Below are positions 1 through 11,000 of a stretch of DNA of 64,000 nucleotides, in pieces (the first letter of the stretch is position 1; each line of letters starts with the position of its first letter). Location of the stretch: positions 1,152,380 to 1,216,379 of the forward strand of contig JAVSML010025538.1 of assembly GCA_038503035.1 (NCBI GenBank), read 5' to 3'. The notes under the pieces are model-generated. The model did not search any database. It saw only the letters and a list, made by a program, of their open reading frames with translations, and had not been told where the DNA came from. The position numbers and the translations under genes were made by a program. The DNA comes from Crocodylus rhombifer. Lineage: Eukaryota; Chordata; Crocodylia; Crocodylidae.

Positions 1-583
1 ACAGCACTTCTTTCTTGTTCCTGCCAGCTAGGGCAGCATTCATTTTTTGGCACTGCACTGAAATTATGGAACATCATGTCTGATGTTATTTACTTTCTAA
101 GATTAAAATGACTATCAAAATATCATCGGGCACAGGAAACAGAAAGATTGGCTTCTTGCCTCAGCTACACTTTGTTATACTTGTTTATCACTGTGATCAT
201 TTGTGTTCTTCAGTTAATGTTTATGTTAAGATGATTTTATAGCATTTAGGAATAATTATTTGTTTCAACAATGTTTACTGTTAGCAAAATAAACCACAAT
301 AATAAACTGAAGTGCAGCTTTCTCACTGAGGAAAAATACACTCACTGATGCAATGTTGTTTTAAATATGCTGTTCCTAAACATCATCAAAATGTCATGTA
401 GGGCTGCAAATACAGAGAATCCATTATATAGTATTATAATGAAGTCTTAGTTATGATGAAGTGGTGTGAAAGCCTTGAATTGCTCCATTGTAATTGAAAA
501 TACCTGCACTCCACTATACAGGTTGGTGAGTTCCACTGTGCTAATCTCTTTAAAATGCTACTACTATTACACGAGGTAACACA
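1..583. other. AT-rich DNA, nothing recognised
   Basis: No repeat, gene or RNA signature seen. The only open frame here is short and runs into the neighbouring hAT-like repeat. Confidence 0.5.
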
Positions 584-591
584 GTCTAATT

Positions 592-835
592 CAGTGGGGG
601 CCAAACTTCTTGGTAGCTGGGCCATAAATTAGCCCTCCCCAAGTGCCACTCATCCCTGTCTCCTGCCCAACCTGCCTGCTGCCTGCTTCCTGCCCTGTAC
701 TCTTTGCCTGATCTCCTGCTCTGCTTTCTGTGTCCTGCCCTATCTCCTAGACAGAGGTGGCCACATATAATGCAAGTGTCATGTACAGTCTCTGCGTATG
801 GCACATAGAATACCTTGGAAGGGCAGACCATACAG
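592..835 (-). mobile_element. hAT-like non-autonomous DNA element, family 1, copy 1
   Basis: The left end begins CAGTGGGGGCCAAACTTCTT, and the interior is a pyrimidine-rich run of repeated CTGCC/CTGCTT words. The same organisation recurs at 11830-12091 and, reverse-complemented, at 31792-32000, so the three form one family. The 8 bases before CAG (GTCTAATT) fit the TCTA-centred target preference of hAT elements. The right end is decayed, no matching target duplication was found, and the right boundary is approximate. It holds no transposase. The minus-strand open frame over it is a by-product of the pyrimidine-rich sequence. Confidence 0.6.
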
Positions 836-848
836 CAGGAGATAGGGC

Positions 849-950
849 ACAGTGCTGGGACCTGGAGCTTGGCTTCTCTTAGTGGTAATGCCAGTGACAT
901 TGGGCAAGTCACTTCACCTCTCTGTGCCTTAGTTTTCCCATCTGTAAAAA
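849..950 (+). repeat. MIR-type SINE fragment
   Basis: Carries the conserved MIR stretch: GGGCAAGTCACTTCACCTCT, then a CCTTAGTTTTCCCATCTGTAAAA-like run. MIR is an ancient tRNA-derived SINE that was mobilised by L2-type LINEs and survives in mammals, crocodilians and turtles. The tRNA-like head and the 3' tail are lost. It directly abuts the hAT-like copy. Confidence 0.8.
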
Positions 951-2181
951 AGGCCTGTGGATGCTCACTGTTCCTTTTAAAATGTTTTGATTTTTTTTAA
1001 AAAACAATGCTAACTCTTCCCTTTCAGTCTGGAGCTTTGATTATAGGATAGAGTAAATCCCAGACTAGAGGCAGAACTCAGTTGGTAAAAATGCCTGCTT
1101 TATGGAACCTATAAGCCAAAGCTTGGAGAAATGCATTATTTCAAAACAAAATGGATCATCAGATGTGGTACAAAAAAACTTTCTTCTGTTACCTCCCCCT
1201 TATTTCTGCCTTTTATGTTTCTATAAGTATAGCTATAAAACCACTGCTCGAATCCATTTCATACTGCATCTAATGAATAGCAGAGAGGAAGACTGTTTGG
1301 GAAGAAGTATATTCAGAATATTGTTTTCAATTTTCATCTATGCATACAGCACTGTAACTACTTTCCAATTATAGCAACTTAGCCTAGACTACTGTATTTA
1401 ATCTTCTCCCTCCTGTTCATAGAGACAGGGGTTTTTCCTTCCGTGTTTGGTTGTATATTTTTCTTTCCAACACAAGATAGCATTGAGAGAAAAAGCTTCA
1501 GTATATTCAACACACATACACTTTCTTAAAACTAAAAAAAAATAGATTTGAACATTCTCAACATTCAAATGTTTATATGATGATAAAGTCTACATTAACT
1601 TATTTTTGGAGAAGAGCTACTGTCTTTAAAAAAACTTGTTTTAATCTATGTGAAATTAAGTGACTATCATTTATACTGAAACACTTGCACTCTGAACGAA
1701 ATAAACTAGCTGAAAAATATTTTAAGCAATTCAATATTCGCTGAGTGTGCAGCTAGTCAAATGGAGAACACTGCAAATGTGTTAGTATTCAGACAGCTTC
1801 TAGTTGCAAAAGAAATTCAGATTAGATATTGCTATACAGAAATTGATTGCTGGTAGGTATTCAATCAGAAAAAAGTGGTTCTTTTAAATATTACAATCAC
1901 ATGTTACAGTACATCACTCGTGTCAAGTTAAATTTAATCATATCAGCACACTTAAAGAAAAATCCTGAATACCTGCTCATAACCCCATGCCAGGAGGGAC
2001 TATATGAGACTTTATGAAGCTTTTCCCTTATATTTAATATTCAGGTGCCTGTACAGAACAATTTTGATGTGCTATATATCGCATAACTAATCTATTCCAT
2101 TGTCCTTTTAATGCATGCCTGGCATGCCTGACCTAATAGTTAAATCAGAATGTGCACTGACAATTACTTCTGTTCTTCTGA
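951..2181. other. AT-rich DNA, nothing recognised
   Basis: No repeat family or coding signature recognised. A 90-codon open frame (1102-1374) has low-complexity, strongly hydrophobic content and no domain I know, so I do not call it a gene. Confidence 0.5.
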
Positions 2182-2426
2182 GCTAGATAAAGATATCCAA
2201 AAAGCCATAGATAGAATTGATCTAAGTTATGCGGTTTTCTATAAGCAATGTACTTTAGATTGGTAGTGAGTAGAACATATATTTATCCTTAGGGGCAGGG
2301 GCGCAAATCTTAGACTGGGTTCTGCCATTTTTAAACCATTGTGTATGTGCTAAACATTTGTTCTGTTATGGATATAGACTGGTTTCCAGTCACTTATACT
2401 GGTAAAATATAATGTCTGTACCTGGC
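2182..2426 (-). mobile_element. Harbinger-like MITE, copy A
   Basis: The right end reads AATGTCTGTACCTGGCC, the complement of the GGCCAGGTACAGACATT end of the family. The left end GCTAGATAAAGATATCC is its decayed partner. The interior matches the copies at 8412-8646 and 30101-30350, including the words for TTAAACCAGTCTGTGTGTGC and TTCTGTTATGGATATAGACTG. It is non-autonomous, about 245 bases long, with no coding capacity. Confidence 0.7.
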
Positions 2427-2495
2427 CCTGAAGACTAGAGAGGCTGAATTTGCTGAAATGAGAAATAGATATAATTAGGGTGATGCTAATTCACT

Positions 2496-2510
2496 GGGGG
2501 GGGGGGAGGG
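2496..2510 (+). repeat. Poly-G tract
   Basis: A run of eleven G, then A and GGG. Simple sequence only. Confidence 0.9.
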
Positions 2511-2889
2511 TAGATGGTGTAAAGCAAGGTTAACACCTTTCTCCTAGTTAAAATTACCTACCAAAAGAACAGAGATGTATATGCTCACCAATTCCCACTG
2601 ATTCTCAATGCTACACTTGGCTATGTGAAGAGGATGTGCTCTGTTGCTTGTCAGAAGAGCTGAAATTTTTGTGTTGTGATACTACAATGTGAATGTATTC
2701 TGTGAGTATACAATGTATTTTTTTTTCTTCGTGGAGGAAACAGCCTTGCCTGAACAGCAAACCTTCTTTCTTTAATCTCCTTCCTATATTTTACAGAACA
2801 ATGTGTCAAAGGCCATACCTGCACACACTTTTTGGACAGCATTCTCTGAAGGAAAAGATGTCTGCTTGTCCTCATTATTTAAATCAATA

Positions 2890-3213
2890 ATGCTTAACCA
2901 GGGGGCTAGAACACTCTTTAAAGGGTGCCATGGGATGCTGTGCAATATTAGGATTTTTAGGTGTGTATTAGGTGTGTAAATACCTACACATGATTCACCA
3001 GATAAATCCAGAGATTTTAAATATGAATCCAGAGTGTCAAAAACATTCAGACCTGTTGTGGTTTTTTTTCACTTCCTTGAAACAGAAAAATTGCTTTATT
3101 ATTTTTCCTTAATTAAAAAAAAAAAAAAAAAAGAGTAAAAGCTAAGAGCCAGCATTTTCTGAGAGGTGTCTGTAGTCTATCAAGGGGTGCCTTGCATCTA
3201 ACCAGGTTGATTT
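2890..3213. mobile_element. Decayed hAT-like element with internal poly-A
   Basis: Contains a GAGCCAGCATTTTCTGAG-type block and AAGGGGTGCCTTGCATCTAA, closely matching the 3' part of the hAT-like element at 6286-7192. The left side CCAGGGGGCTAGAACACTCT is compatible with a worn hAT terminus. An internal A-run (about 3114-3132) interrupts it. Boundaries are estimated and no target duplication was seen. Confidence 0.5.
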
Positions 3214-4284
3214 AGAAAAAATAAGTTTGAGCAAGGAATATGTTGAGTAAGTTTCCAGGGCAAGTCAAGGTTTCATAACCTTCTCTGATTATTTTTTAAG
3301 TTCTTGGCTACCAGGAGTGAAATCAAGGGGGCATAAAGACCAATCCTATCTATGGTGAGCAGCTGTGGTTGGACAGTGGCATAAGTGTTATTCTTTAAGG
3401 TAGACCTAACCCAAGAACCACTTTAACTGGGTATAAAAATCTGTGTGGACAGAAGAACCATGGAAAAGACAGACTTCAGAGTACAGCCTTACAAATCAGA
3501 AGTTTGCCTCAACAAATGTGTTCATCTTTATCTGAGGAGCCTTTCACTGGCTTCTCTTCTTCCATCACTGTGGCTGTCTCCTCTAATTTCATCTTGTATC
3601 CACCTCTGTCTCTCTCCAAACAGTTCAAAATCATCCCTCCTAATTACTTCTTTTGTTTACTTTTTCTTAGCTCACTTTACTAATCTGATTCTCTACAATC
3701 TTATGTAGTGCGTGCAAAGTACGTGTAAAATGGTATCAAACTGGAATGTCAGCATTCTACATCCACCCGTATACAAAGCCACACAAAGTTCAAAGCAATG
3801 GGGAAACTTCTTACTGCTTTATCTGAGCTATACTTGACTTGATAGCAGATCACAAGGAGTCTTAGATTCAAAGATTCTCAATCTACTTTTGCCTTTCATT
3901 TTTCTTAACAAAAAACAGCTTTTAAATCTTCCCTTAAGTCATACAAGTCAGACATATAAATGGTCATCGCTCTTAGAAGGCAACCTGGCCCTGTCTTCTT
4001 TAAAGTTTTTTTTTTTAATATTACTGCCTTCACCTTGAGTGTCTAATTACTTCTTAGACTGAAATTCCCAGCACACTGACTTAGATTATAAATTACTTAC
4101 ATTGTAAATTATTTGTGTCAGAGACCTTCAGCATGCATAGTTGGTGTAATTTAGAACAGCCTTCCACTTGATCTAATTTACCATGACTTCCATTTTGGCT
4201 TCTAACTGGCCCAGGATCAGAGCATGGAAACATGATGTATACATTGACAAAACGGAGTATATAATTCTGTCTATTTCTTAGCTT
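3214..4284. other. Single-copy-like AT-rich DNA
   Basis: No repeat or gene signature recognised. The open frame at 3445-3708 encodes a serine/leucine-rich string with no recognisable domain. Confidence 0.5.
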
Positions 4285-5385
4285 AGAATCATAGAAAATC
4301 ATAGAAAATGAGGGCTGGAAGGGACTTCAGGAGGTCATCTAGTCCAACCCCCTCTTCAAAGCAGGACCATCAGTAAGCCCTTGGGTGCAGCATCCCACCC
4401 CTTGAGTGGCTCACATCATGTTTCTGTGACAATGAGGCCTCGAGCCTGGGGTCTCTGCACTAGGGGCTGGACAGGCGGGTCCCAAGAGGGAAGTCATTTG
4501 GGGACCATGCGAGTTGCCCAAGGTCAGGGAGCCTCAGATGCAGGAGGAGAAGCCAGGCAGACCTCCCCCAGGGAACTCTGAGCGGTACCAAGGACCCCTT
4601 TACAGCACTGGGGTCTTGCTGCTGCCATGCAGGGAGCTCTTCGTGCTGCTGGCTCCACGCATGCGGAGGAGAGACGGCGAGCGAGCACGGCTCTGCCTGG
4701 CCCGGGCTCTGCAAACACAGGCCCACCCAGTCTCAAAGGTGGCTTTGTAGCAAGGGCTTGGCCGTGCCTCTGTACTTGGGGTGGCCTCAGTGCTTCCAGC
4801 CCCCCACTCAAGGGCACAGAAACCATTTTGGGAAGAGGACACTGACCAGCACCCTACTCCAGGCGCCCCGGGGCCATGCACCCTCTCCAGGCCGGATTGG
4901 AGCTGCAGAGGTCGGGTGGCACATGCCATGTCTCTGGACTCAAGTAGAGCCCCCCTTGGTGGTGCATGGGGCACAGGGGGTGGCTTCTCCTCCCCATGCA
5001 GGGGTACGGGGTACCAGCATCCCAGGTCACTGCCTTCCAGCTGGCAGCCTTAGGCCCCAGGGCCTCCCTGGCCATAACACACAGGAGCATTGGGGTGTCA
5101 CTGGGATGCCCCAGCCCCTTCCCTCCACGTCCTGTCTTAAACTGCAGGGTGCTAAGCCATGGGACTGCACAGTGCTAAGCTGGGATCCTATGACCCCAGC
5201 TGACTTCCTGCCCCTGGGGCGGGGGGCTGGACTCGATCTTCTGAGGTCCCTTCCAGCCCTGATGTCTATGAAATCTCCAACTAAATCAGCCCAGCCAAGG
5301 CTTTAACAAGCTGGGTCTTAAAAACCTCCAAAGATGGAGATTCCACCACTTCACTGGGTAACCTGTTCCAGTGTTTCACAGGACT
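4285..5385 (-). mobile_element. CR1 LINE 3' end, antisense, split by a GC-rich insertion
   Basis: On the minus strand this is the 3' end of a CR1 retrotransposon. It starts with the 3' microsatellite tail (ATAGAAAATCATAGAAAATG on the plus strand), then GGGCTGGAAGGGACTTCAGG and AGGTCATCTAGTCCAACCCC. The match stops near 4371 and resumes near 5277 with ACTAAATCAGCCCAGCCAAG and AAAACCTCCAAAGATGGAGA, which belong directly after it in CR1. About 905 bases were therefore inserted into a pre-existing CR1. Only the 3' untranslated part and a little of the reverse-transcriptase end are represented. Confidence 0.85.
4372..5276 (+). mobile_element. GC-rich insertion ending in a CR1-type 3' tail
   Basis: The last 70 bases (about 5205-5275) read as a CR1 3' end in the plus orientation: CTTCCTGCCCC, a G-rich stretch, TGGACTCGATCTTCTGAGGT and CCCTTCCAGCCCTGATGTCT. 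The preceding 830 bases are very GC-rich with no identifiable reverse transcriptase. It is either a CR1-mobilised non-autonomous element or a CR1 whose body is an unusual GC-rich 5' region. Dense overlapping open frames on both strands (4381-5306) reflect base composition, not genes. No clear target duplication. Confidence 0.6.
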
Positions 5386-5897
5386 ATATCTACTACTATT
5401 GAATTGCTGGTTGCATTTACAAAAAGTGATAATAAGACAAAAATGGGGGATATTTTAAGTGAAGGAATTCTGAGATGCTGAACTGGAGTCCACAGGAAAA
5501 AAAAACAGGTCGTTAATGATTAAGTGCCACCAATTAACAATGAGAATATATGAACAAAACCTTGTTTCGGTACAGTATATATAATTGCTTTCTTTTTTTC
5601 TTTTTATTAAGAAGAACAGTCAGTTGGACCTTGTGACACAAAGTGGCAGTGTAAAAATTACCAGCTGAATTTTTCAAGGTATTATCCTAAGTCCATTTTC
5701 ACGACAGAGATAGAAAATTGAGCTAAAAGACCTTATTCAGGGCCTGTCACAGACTTTGGAAGCAAGCAAATTTATAACTTTATCAAATCACTGATGCAAC
5801 ACTTCCTCAACTGATAGAATATTATTTCTACATTCTACACTACTTTATGCACAGCACTGTGGTGAGAATATCCTGAATGCGCAATCTCTGCCATTTT
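5386..5897. other. AT-rich DNA, nothing recognised
   Basis: Unique-looking sequence between the CR1 nest and a MIR fragment. Confidence 0.5.
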
Positions 5898-6003
5898 GGA
5901 CAATTCAATAGATCGCTTTCCATTTCAATATCTCAAGTCTGTAAAATGAGAATGATAATGCATCTGTCGCTACCAGGGAACATTAGAAGTTTGGTTAATG
6001 CTT
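5898..6003 (+). repeat. Degraded MIR-type SINE
   Basis: TCTGTAAAATGAGAATGATA, preceded by a worn GGACAATTCAATAGATCGCT, matches the MIR order (AAGTCACTTAACCTCT, then CATCTGTAAAATGGGGATAA). More diverged than the copies at 849 and 24262. Confidence 0.55.
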
Positions 6004-6285
6004 TCAATTTTCTGAAGAGAAAAGGAACAGGAAAGTTGCTCCAGTTTAACTTTTACTTTTTTAAAAAGCCAGGATAGTTAAATTAGTGTAAGTTCCAGGG
6101 CAACGATGGTTACACTGGTTCAGTTTAAACCAACTCCCAAACCAAGTTAAACTAACCCAAAATAATAAGATTTAAGTTGAAATGAAAGAGCTTTAATTTT
6201 CATCTTCTGCATCTTTTTAACCAAATTATTTTTAAATTATACCTTCTGTTAAACAAGCTCCTAGTCATGTGAGAATTTTGTAAGG

Positions 6286-7192
6286 CAGTGATTCTCAACC
6301 CTTTTAGACTCAAGGGACCCCATGCCAACTTTTCACCTCATTTAAAAATTAATATAACTCTATTGTGAATATTATAAACATAATGGCGTTGGTTATCAAT
6401 TGGTTATTAATTGATTAGATCTTTATATTGCGTATGTTCACCGTACTGCCATCACTGCTGCTACCAGATGGATCTACACTGTATACCTCCTGCAGAGCCA
6501 CACTGCAAAGCAACTGTAGCAGGAATGTACCCTCTTGATGCAACCCTTCCTAGTCTGACCATGCACTGTATCTCCCAGAAACAGAGGCATGTAGGACAGA
6601 AGAGTGTCCCACTCACCTCATCTTCAGGAGAGGCATTGGAGCTGAACTTAGAAGAAGCGATAGCAGAAACATGTACTGTCTGCATTACATTACTCAGGCA
6701 GAAGCATATTTCTGCTGCAGCTCTTCCTGGTTTGCCTCCACAAAGCCTCCTTAACATGGAGATAAGTGGGGCAGTTCTACCTGATGGCACTGACATTCAT
6801 CTCCATCGGGTGGAACTGACCCACACAAGTTGGTTTTTAGGAGGCACATGGAACCTGACTGCAAAGGACCTGCAGCAGAGGCAGTGCATCTGATTGCATT
6901 ATATTATACAGGCAAATGGGTTACTTCTGCTTTAGCTTTTGCAGGTTTGGCTTATGCCAAAAAGCAAGAAATAGCAAAAGCAGAACCGGTGCACCTGCTT
7001 GTATAATTTAATGAAGGCAGATGCACCACACCTCTGATGTAGCACCTTCTCAGTTGGACCCCATGTGCCTCCAGAAAAATCAAGTGAGGAGCAATTTTGC
7101 CCTGTAAATGAAAACTAAGAGCTGGCATTTTCTGAGGGATGCCTTGTGTCTAACAAGGGGGTCCTTGAGTCTGAAAAGGGTGAAAACCACTG
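6286..7192. mobile_element. hAT-like non-autonomous element, about 907 bases
   Basis: The ends are inverted repeats: the left is CAGTGATTCTCAACCCTTTT followed by AGACTCAAGG, and the right reads in reverse complement CAGTGGTTTTCACCCTTTTC followed by AGACTCAAGG. Such CAGTGGTTCTCAACC-type ends are typical of hAT elements. The flanking octamers (TTGTAAGG and AGTTAGAG) match at only 3 of 8 positions, so the insertion is old. The 160-codon frame inside (6411-6893) has no transposase features such as a BED zinc finger or hAT dimerisation region. Confidence 0.75.
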
Positions 7193-8286
7193 AGTTAGAG
7201 ACTAACTCCTATTTGAAAAAAGCAATTCACATGGAGACTAGCTTTTGCATAGATTGTCAGGAATATAAGGATTTGGGCCATAAACATGTAAGAATTTGTA
7301 ACAGAGGCAAGATACTTATGGCTGTCTAAACATGTCTAGCATGTTTTGGCAGGCTGAATTTTCATTAGACTACACATTAATGGGTATTATCTCCAATTGA
7401 CATTCAAGTCGTTTACATGGTAAACTCTCATTAAAGTTAATTCCTGAACATCAATGGCAGAAGAGATATCAAAGTCCATAAATAATCATCTTGGACTGAT
7501 CTCTTTTTTCTACCATCTAAGACAAAAGACTCCATTACTTCCCAGCAAATTTAATTTTAAGTGATCATCTCTGACATGCAGGACTGCCAGACAATGCAAC
7601 TTGTAAATCTCTTTGGTGAAAGCACTGAAACCATGGCAGATTTTTCAAGACGGGCAAGATGCAGCTACAAAAATCTGGAGTTGTACCTTTACTAGCAGTA
7701 CCTCAAATGGTGAAGTCATTTTCCCCACAGAACTGCTTTACTAGAGGCTGAACCTTAATGTGTTCCAAACTTTTTGTATCCCATTTCCAATTGCCAAAAT
7801 GCTGAGAGAATTTGGGATACAACCAATACTTTTGAGTAGATTCTGTACACCAGGCTGAATATGATCATCCGAGAGATAATTACTATTCTTCAAAGAGACG
7901 TATTTTAATTGATTACTCCTTTTTATTTCACACACCAGTGAACTTGTTACACCTTTAAAGCTCTAAGTTATTGTACCAAGTATGGACATTAAGACATGTG
8001 GAGTTACTCTAATAATTTATGAACGGTTTACGCTAGAATGCTTACTATATGGCTATACTGAATTAAGTATTGAGATATATATTCTATGAATGTGTTTGTT
8101 TAATTTAATAGAAGACTACTGGAAAAAAGCAGGAAGTGGAATGATGGCTTGAGATAGTCATTCATTTACTGACATTTAGTGGACAATGCAAGAAGATTTT
8201 AATATTCTTTCTGATACCCTGCTGAGCTCACCAGACTCATTTTAAAGAGAAGAATCACACTTGTGAAATTAAAATAACGCAGATCC
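7193..8286. other. Single-copy-like AT-rich DNA
   Basis: No repeat or gene signature recognised. Confidence 0.5.
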
Positions 8287-8385
8287 CTTTTAGATCACAC
8301 TCCCTCCAGCAGAGAGAGGCTGGAGGTGGGAGGCTAAAAGGAATGGTGGGATGCCTTCTAGATCACGCTCCCCCCAGCAGAGGGA
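8287..8385 (+). repeat. Two-unit tandem duplication, 68-base spacing
   Basis: TAGATCACACTCCCTCCAGC (from 8291) recurs as TAGATCACGCTCCCCCCAGC (from 8359), each followed by AGAG(A/G)GA. Looks like a local duplication. Confidence 0.75.
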
Positions 8386-8411
8386 AACCAACTTAACAGA
8401 AGACACTGGAA

Positions 8412-8646
8412 CATAGCTACAAACATTCAAAAAGCCAGAGGTGGAACTGATATAAGCTAAATGTTTTTCTGTAAATGGTATAGTTTAGATCGATAGCAAA
8501 TGAACACATTCATCCTTTGGTGGGGGGCAAATCTTAAATTGGGTTCCACCATCTTTAAACCAGTCTGTGTGTGCTGAACTTCTGATCTCTTAGGGGTATA
8601 GACCAGTTTACTTATACTTGTAAAAGTGTAATGTCTATACCTGGCC
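8412..8646 (-). mobile_element. Harbinger-like MITE, copy B
   Basis: Left end ACAAACATTCAAAAAGCC and right end AATGTCTATACCTGGCCC form a worn inverted pair. The interior (TTAAACCAGTCTGTGTGTGC, TTAGGGGTATAGACCAGTTT) aligns along its length with copies A and C. Non-coding. Confidence 0.7.
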
Positions 8647-8781
8647 CAGAAGTTAGAAGTAACTGGGAAAGGGACAACTGATAAAGTAAAGTAAGCCTTT
8701 AGGCAAGGTCTATATACAGGCAAGCATATGGACTATTCTAAAATCTTTCACTTTTGTTACACTTTTTCCTACTGTTTAGAA

Positions 8782-9129
8782 CAGAGCCCAGCAAACTTTT
8801 GCTGCTGCACCCCACTGTCTGCAACTCAGATCTTTTTGCAGCCTGCAAATCTCTGCCCCTGGAGCACCCACACCACCTGCACTACCAGTTGAAGTGGCTA
8901 AGAGTAATAGCATGGATTAAATTTGGCAACACTGTAGGAACAGAGTAGGCAGTCACTTAGCAGCTGCTGCAAAGGAAATAAGTGGAATGAGCCAGGCAGC
9001 AGAAACCTTGGGACACCCCCTGTGTTGCCTGAGCTACAGTATATTGGGGATCCCATGAACTTCTGCTGGCTAGATCCAATATCTTTACAGTCTAAATTCA
9101 GCCCAGAGGCTGTAGGTTGCTGATGCCTG
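8782..9129. mobile_element. hAT MITE with intact target duplication
   Basis: Left end CAGAGCCCAGCAAACTTTTG; right end in reverse complement CAGGCATCAGCAACCTACAG. It is flanked by GTTTAGAA (8774-8781) and GTTTAGAT (9130-9137), a 7 of 8 target-site duplication with the T-rich, TAGA-containing composition typical of hAT insertions. At 348 bases it has no transposase and must have been moved in trans. Confidence 0.85.
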
Positions 9130-9149
9130 GTTTAGATCAAATAATACTT

Positions 9150-9700
9150 TGGTTGAAGAAGGTTTTCCAGGAACTATATTTACCTGCTCCCCACAAGAAT
9201 ACTCACAAGAGCTAATTCCACTAAGACCTAAGCCAAAAGTAGATAAATCACACAATTCTGCCATAGGAGATATAAAGGCAAGTGACCTGACAGGGCAGGT
9301 CCCCATGTGCAAAGGTGTGCAGTTTGTCACCACAAACCACACATAGGGAATATGAAAACATGTGCCACAGTGCAAATGTGGTGGCAAAATTTGCTACCGA
9401 GAAACCCTGGTAGCAAAAAAAACTTAGGGGAGAAAGGCAGCACAGAGAAGGCGTCAGTAGTGTGCACCGGAGCAAACAGACAATGCTCTGGTTGCTGACC
9501 AGGCTCCATGCTGCTGGGTATGAACCCCTGCTGCACCAGGACACCAGGTAACACTGCTGAGGCAAGCCTCCCTTCTCCTACTCTACCCAGGACAATTTGC
9601 TGCACACCAGAGCACATGTGCAGAAGTATGCAATGGGGCACAAAGCAGCGGCACAAATTTGGAGACCCACCCACAGAGTGCAGAATCCATATGTTAAGGA
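9150..9700. other. Moderately GC-rich mosaic, repeat-like, unclassified
   Basis: Base composition is richer in G+C than the flanks, and there is a small perfect hairpin (TTTGCTACC/GGTAGCAAA, about 9389-9417). Overlapping open frames on both strands (up to 160 codons, minus) have no recognisable domains. Probably an old repeat whose ends I cannot define. Confidence 0.35.
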
Positions 9701-10689
9701 TTTCTATGTTGGGCGTTAAACCATATATCAATATTGGACCTTTACAAAATGAATTTAAGAAAAGCAGTCTTCCATTGTTTTTAGACGACAGCAGTTCTAA
9801 ATGTGCCATAACCAGATAATTTCTTTTTTTCTCTTATTAGGTAAAAATGCAGCTCTGTTTTATACTTGAAGACCATTTTCTGAAGACTGTCTTAAGCTAG
9901 CTGAGATACTCATTTGCATACAACTCCTACATTCTCAGAAAGCAGAGAAATCTTGATTTCAAAATAAAAGTCACAAATTCTATCGTGGCATGGAAAAACT
10001 GTTAGTGATGAAAGGACTACTTACGATTGTTACTAACATGCTTTTACAAAACGCTCAATGTTGTTGAACAGTGAACAACATTATACAGCTTTCAAAAGGA
10101 GCAAAAAGAAACCAGAGAAATGACAGGTTTTAGATTATTTTGGACATGTCATTGATATATGCTACTGTAGCAGAAAAAAGCCTAGCCTCCTGTAATAATT
10201 TTGAACCACTTACATCAGAGATTTTTCTGTAGGGTAACTACTGTAAAGGCTCAATGTACCATCAGTCTAAGAGACTGACAGCATCAGAAAGTTGCACAGT
10301 CCCACTATGAACCACTTGGTCCCAAATCAGATACTTCTGTGCTATTCCTGAAGTTTTAAGACACACTTAGACAGTGTGTCATTCTTTTTTGGTAATGAGG
10401 AAAGCATCTGTCTTTAAGGAGGAGATGCCAAATGGAAAATTCCTGCCAATTTATTCTGGCTCCAGGTGCCAAAGAAAGCCCTGAAGCCTTCCATTATAGG
10501 AAGCCTGCAGTCTAACCACATGGCATGAACACTCTAAAACAATAATTGGGATATGAATAAAGAAAGAGAAGGGTAGGAAAACATATCTTCAAAACAGAAG
10601 CAGGCAAAGATGTTAGGGTCACTGACTTTCAAACCACCCACTATAAACTGGTTACTTAATAGACTCTTTCTGTTTAAGAGCAAAGAGAG
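9701..10689. other. AT-rich DNA, nothing recognised
   Basis: Unique-looking sequence with no repeat or gene signature. Confidence 0.5.
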
Positions 10690-11000
10690 CTCTTCACCCT
10701 ACCTCCATCCCATTACCGCATTAGCCTGTATTAACCGTGAGCTCTCATCTGGTAATACACAGCACCTCTGCCTGTGGGTATTAACACATGATGCAAATGA
10801 AGATGTAAAGAGGAATCAGCTCATCAATCACAATCACAGAGGGACGCTGAGCAAGGCAAAAGGATTAGCACTTCAGCTCTGCTCAGGTCTTCCCTATCAC
10901 CACTCTACTTTAATTAAACACCACCTCAAGTGCTTTATTATTACTGAAAAGCTCTGTGTTGAAGGCCAGCATTCTGTAATCTAAGTGCTGAAGCTAATTA
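10690..11000. promoter_or_regulatory. Candidate conserved non-coding element
   Basis: A repeat-free stretch carrying a POU octamer ATGCAAAT (10791-10798), TTAATTAA (10910-10917) and TAATTA (10995-11000), which are common homeodomain-type sites. The 124-codon open frame covering it (10610-10984) has no recognisable domain. Regulatory function is inference only; conservation was not tested. Confidence 0.25.

Noticed and set aside
1057..1110. Possible tRNA-like A-box near AACTCAGTTGGTAAAA
   Set aside because: No B-box, no cloverleaf pairing and no poly-T terminator at the right distance.
4758..5306. 182-codon frame and several overlapping frames
   Set aside because: They lie in a GC-rich insertion that ends in a CR1 tail, and the frame runs through that tail into the outer CR1.
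6411..6893. 160-codon frame
   Set aside because: Interior of a non-autonomous hAT-like element; no transposase motifs.
9327..9809. 160-codon minus-strand frame
   Set aside because: Crosses a GC-moderate mosaic and AT-rich flank without any change in character; no known domain.
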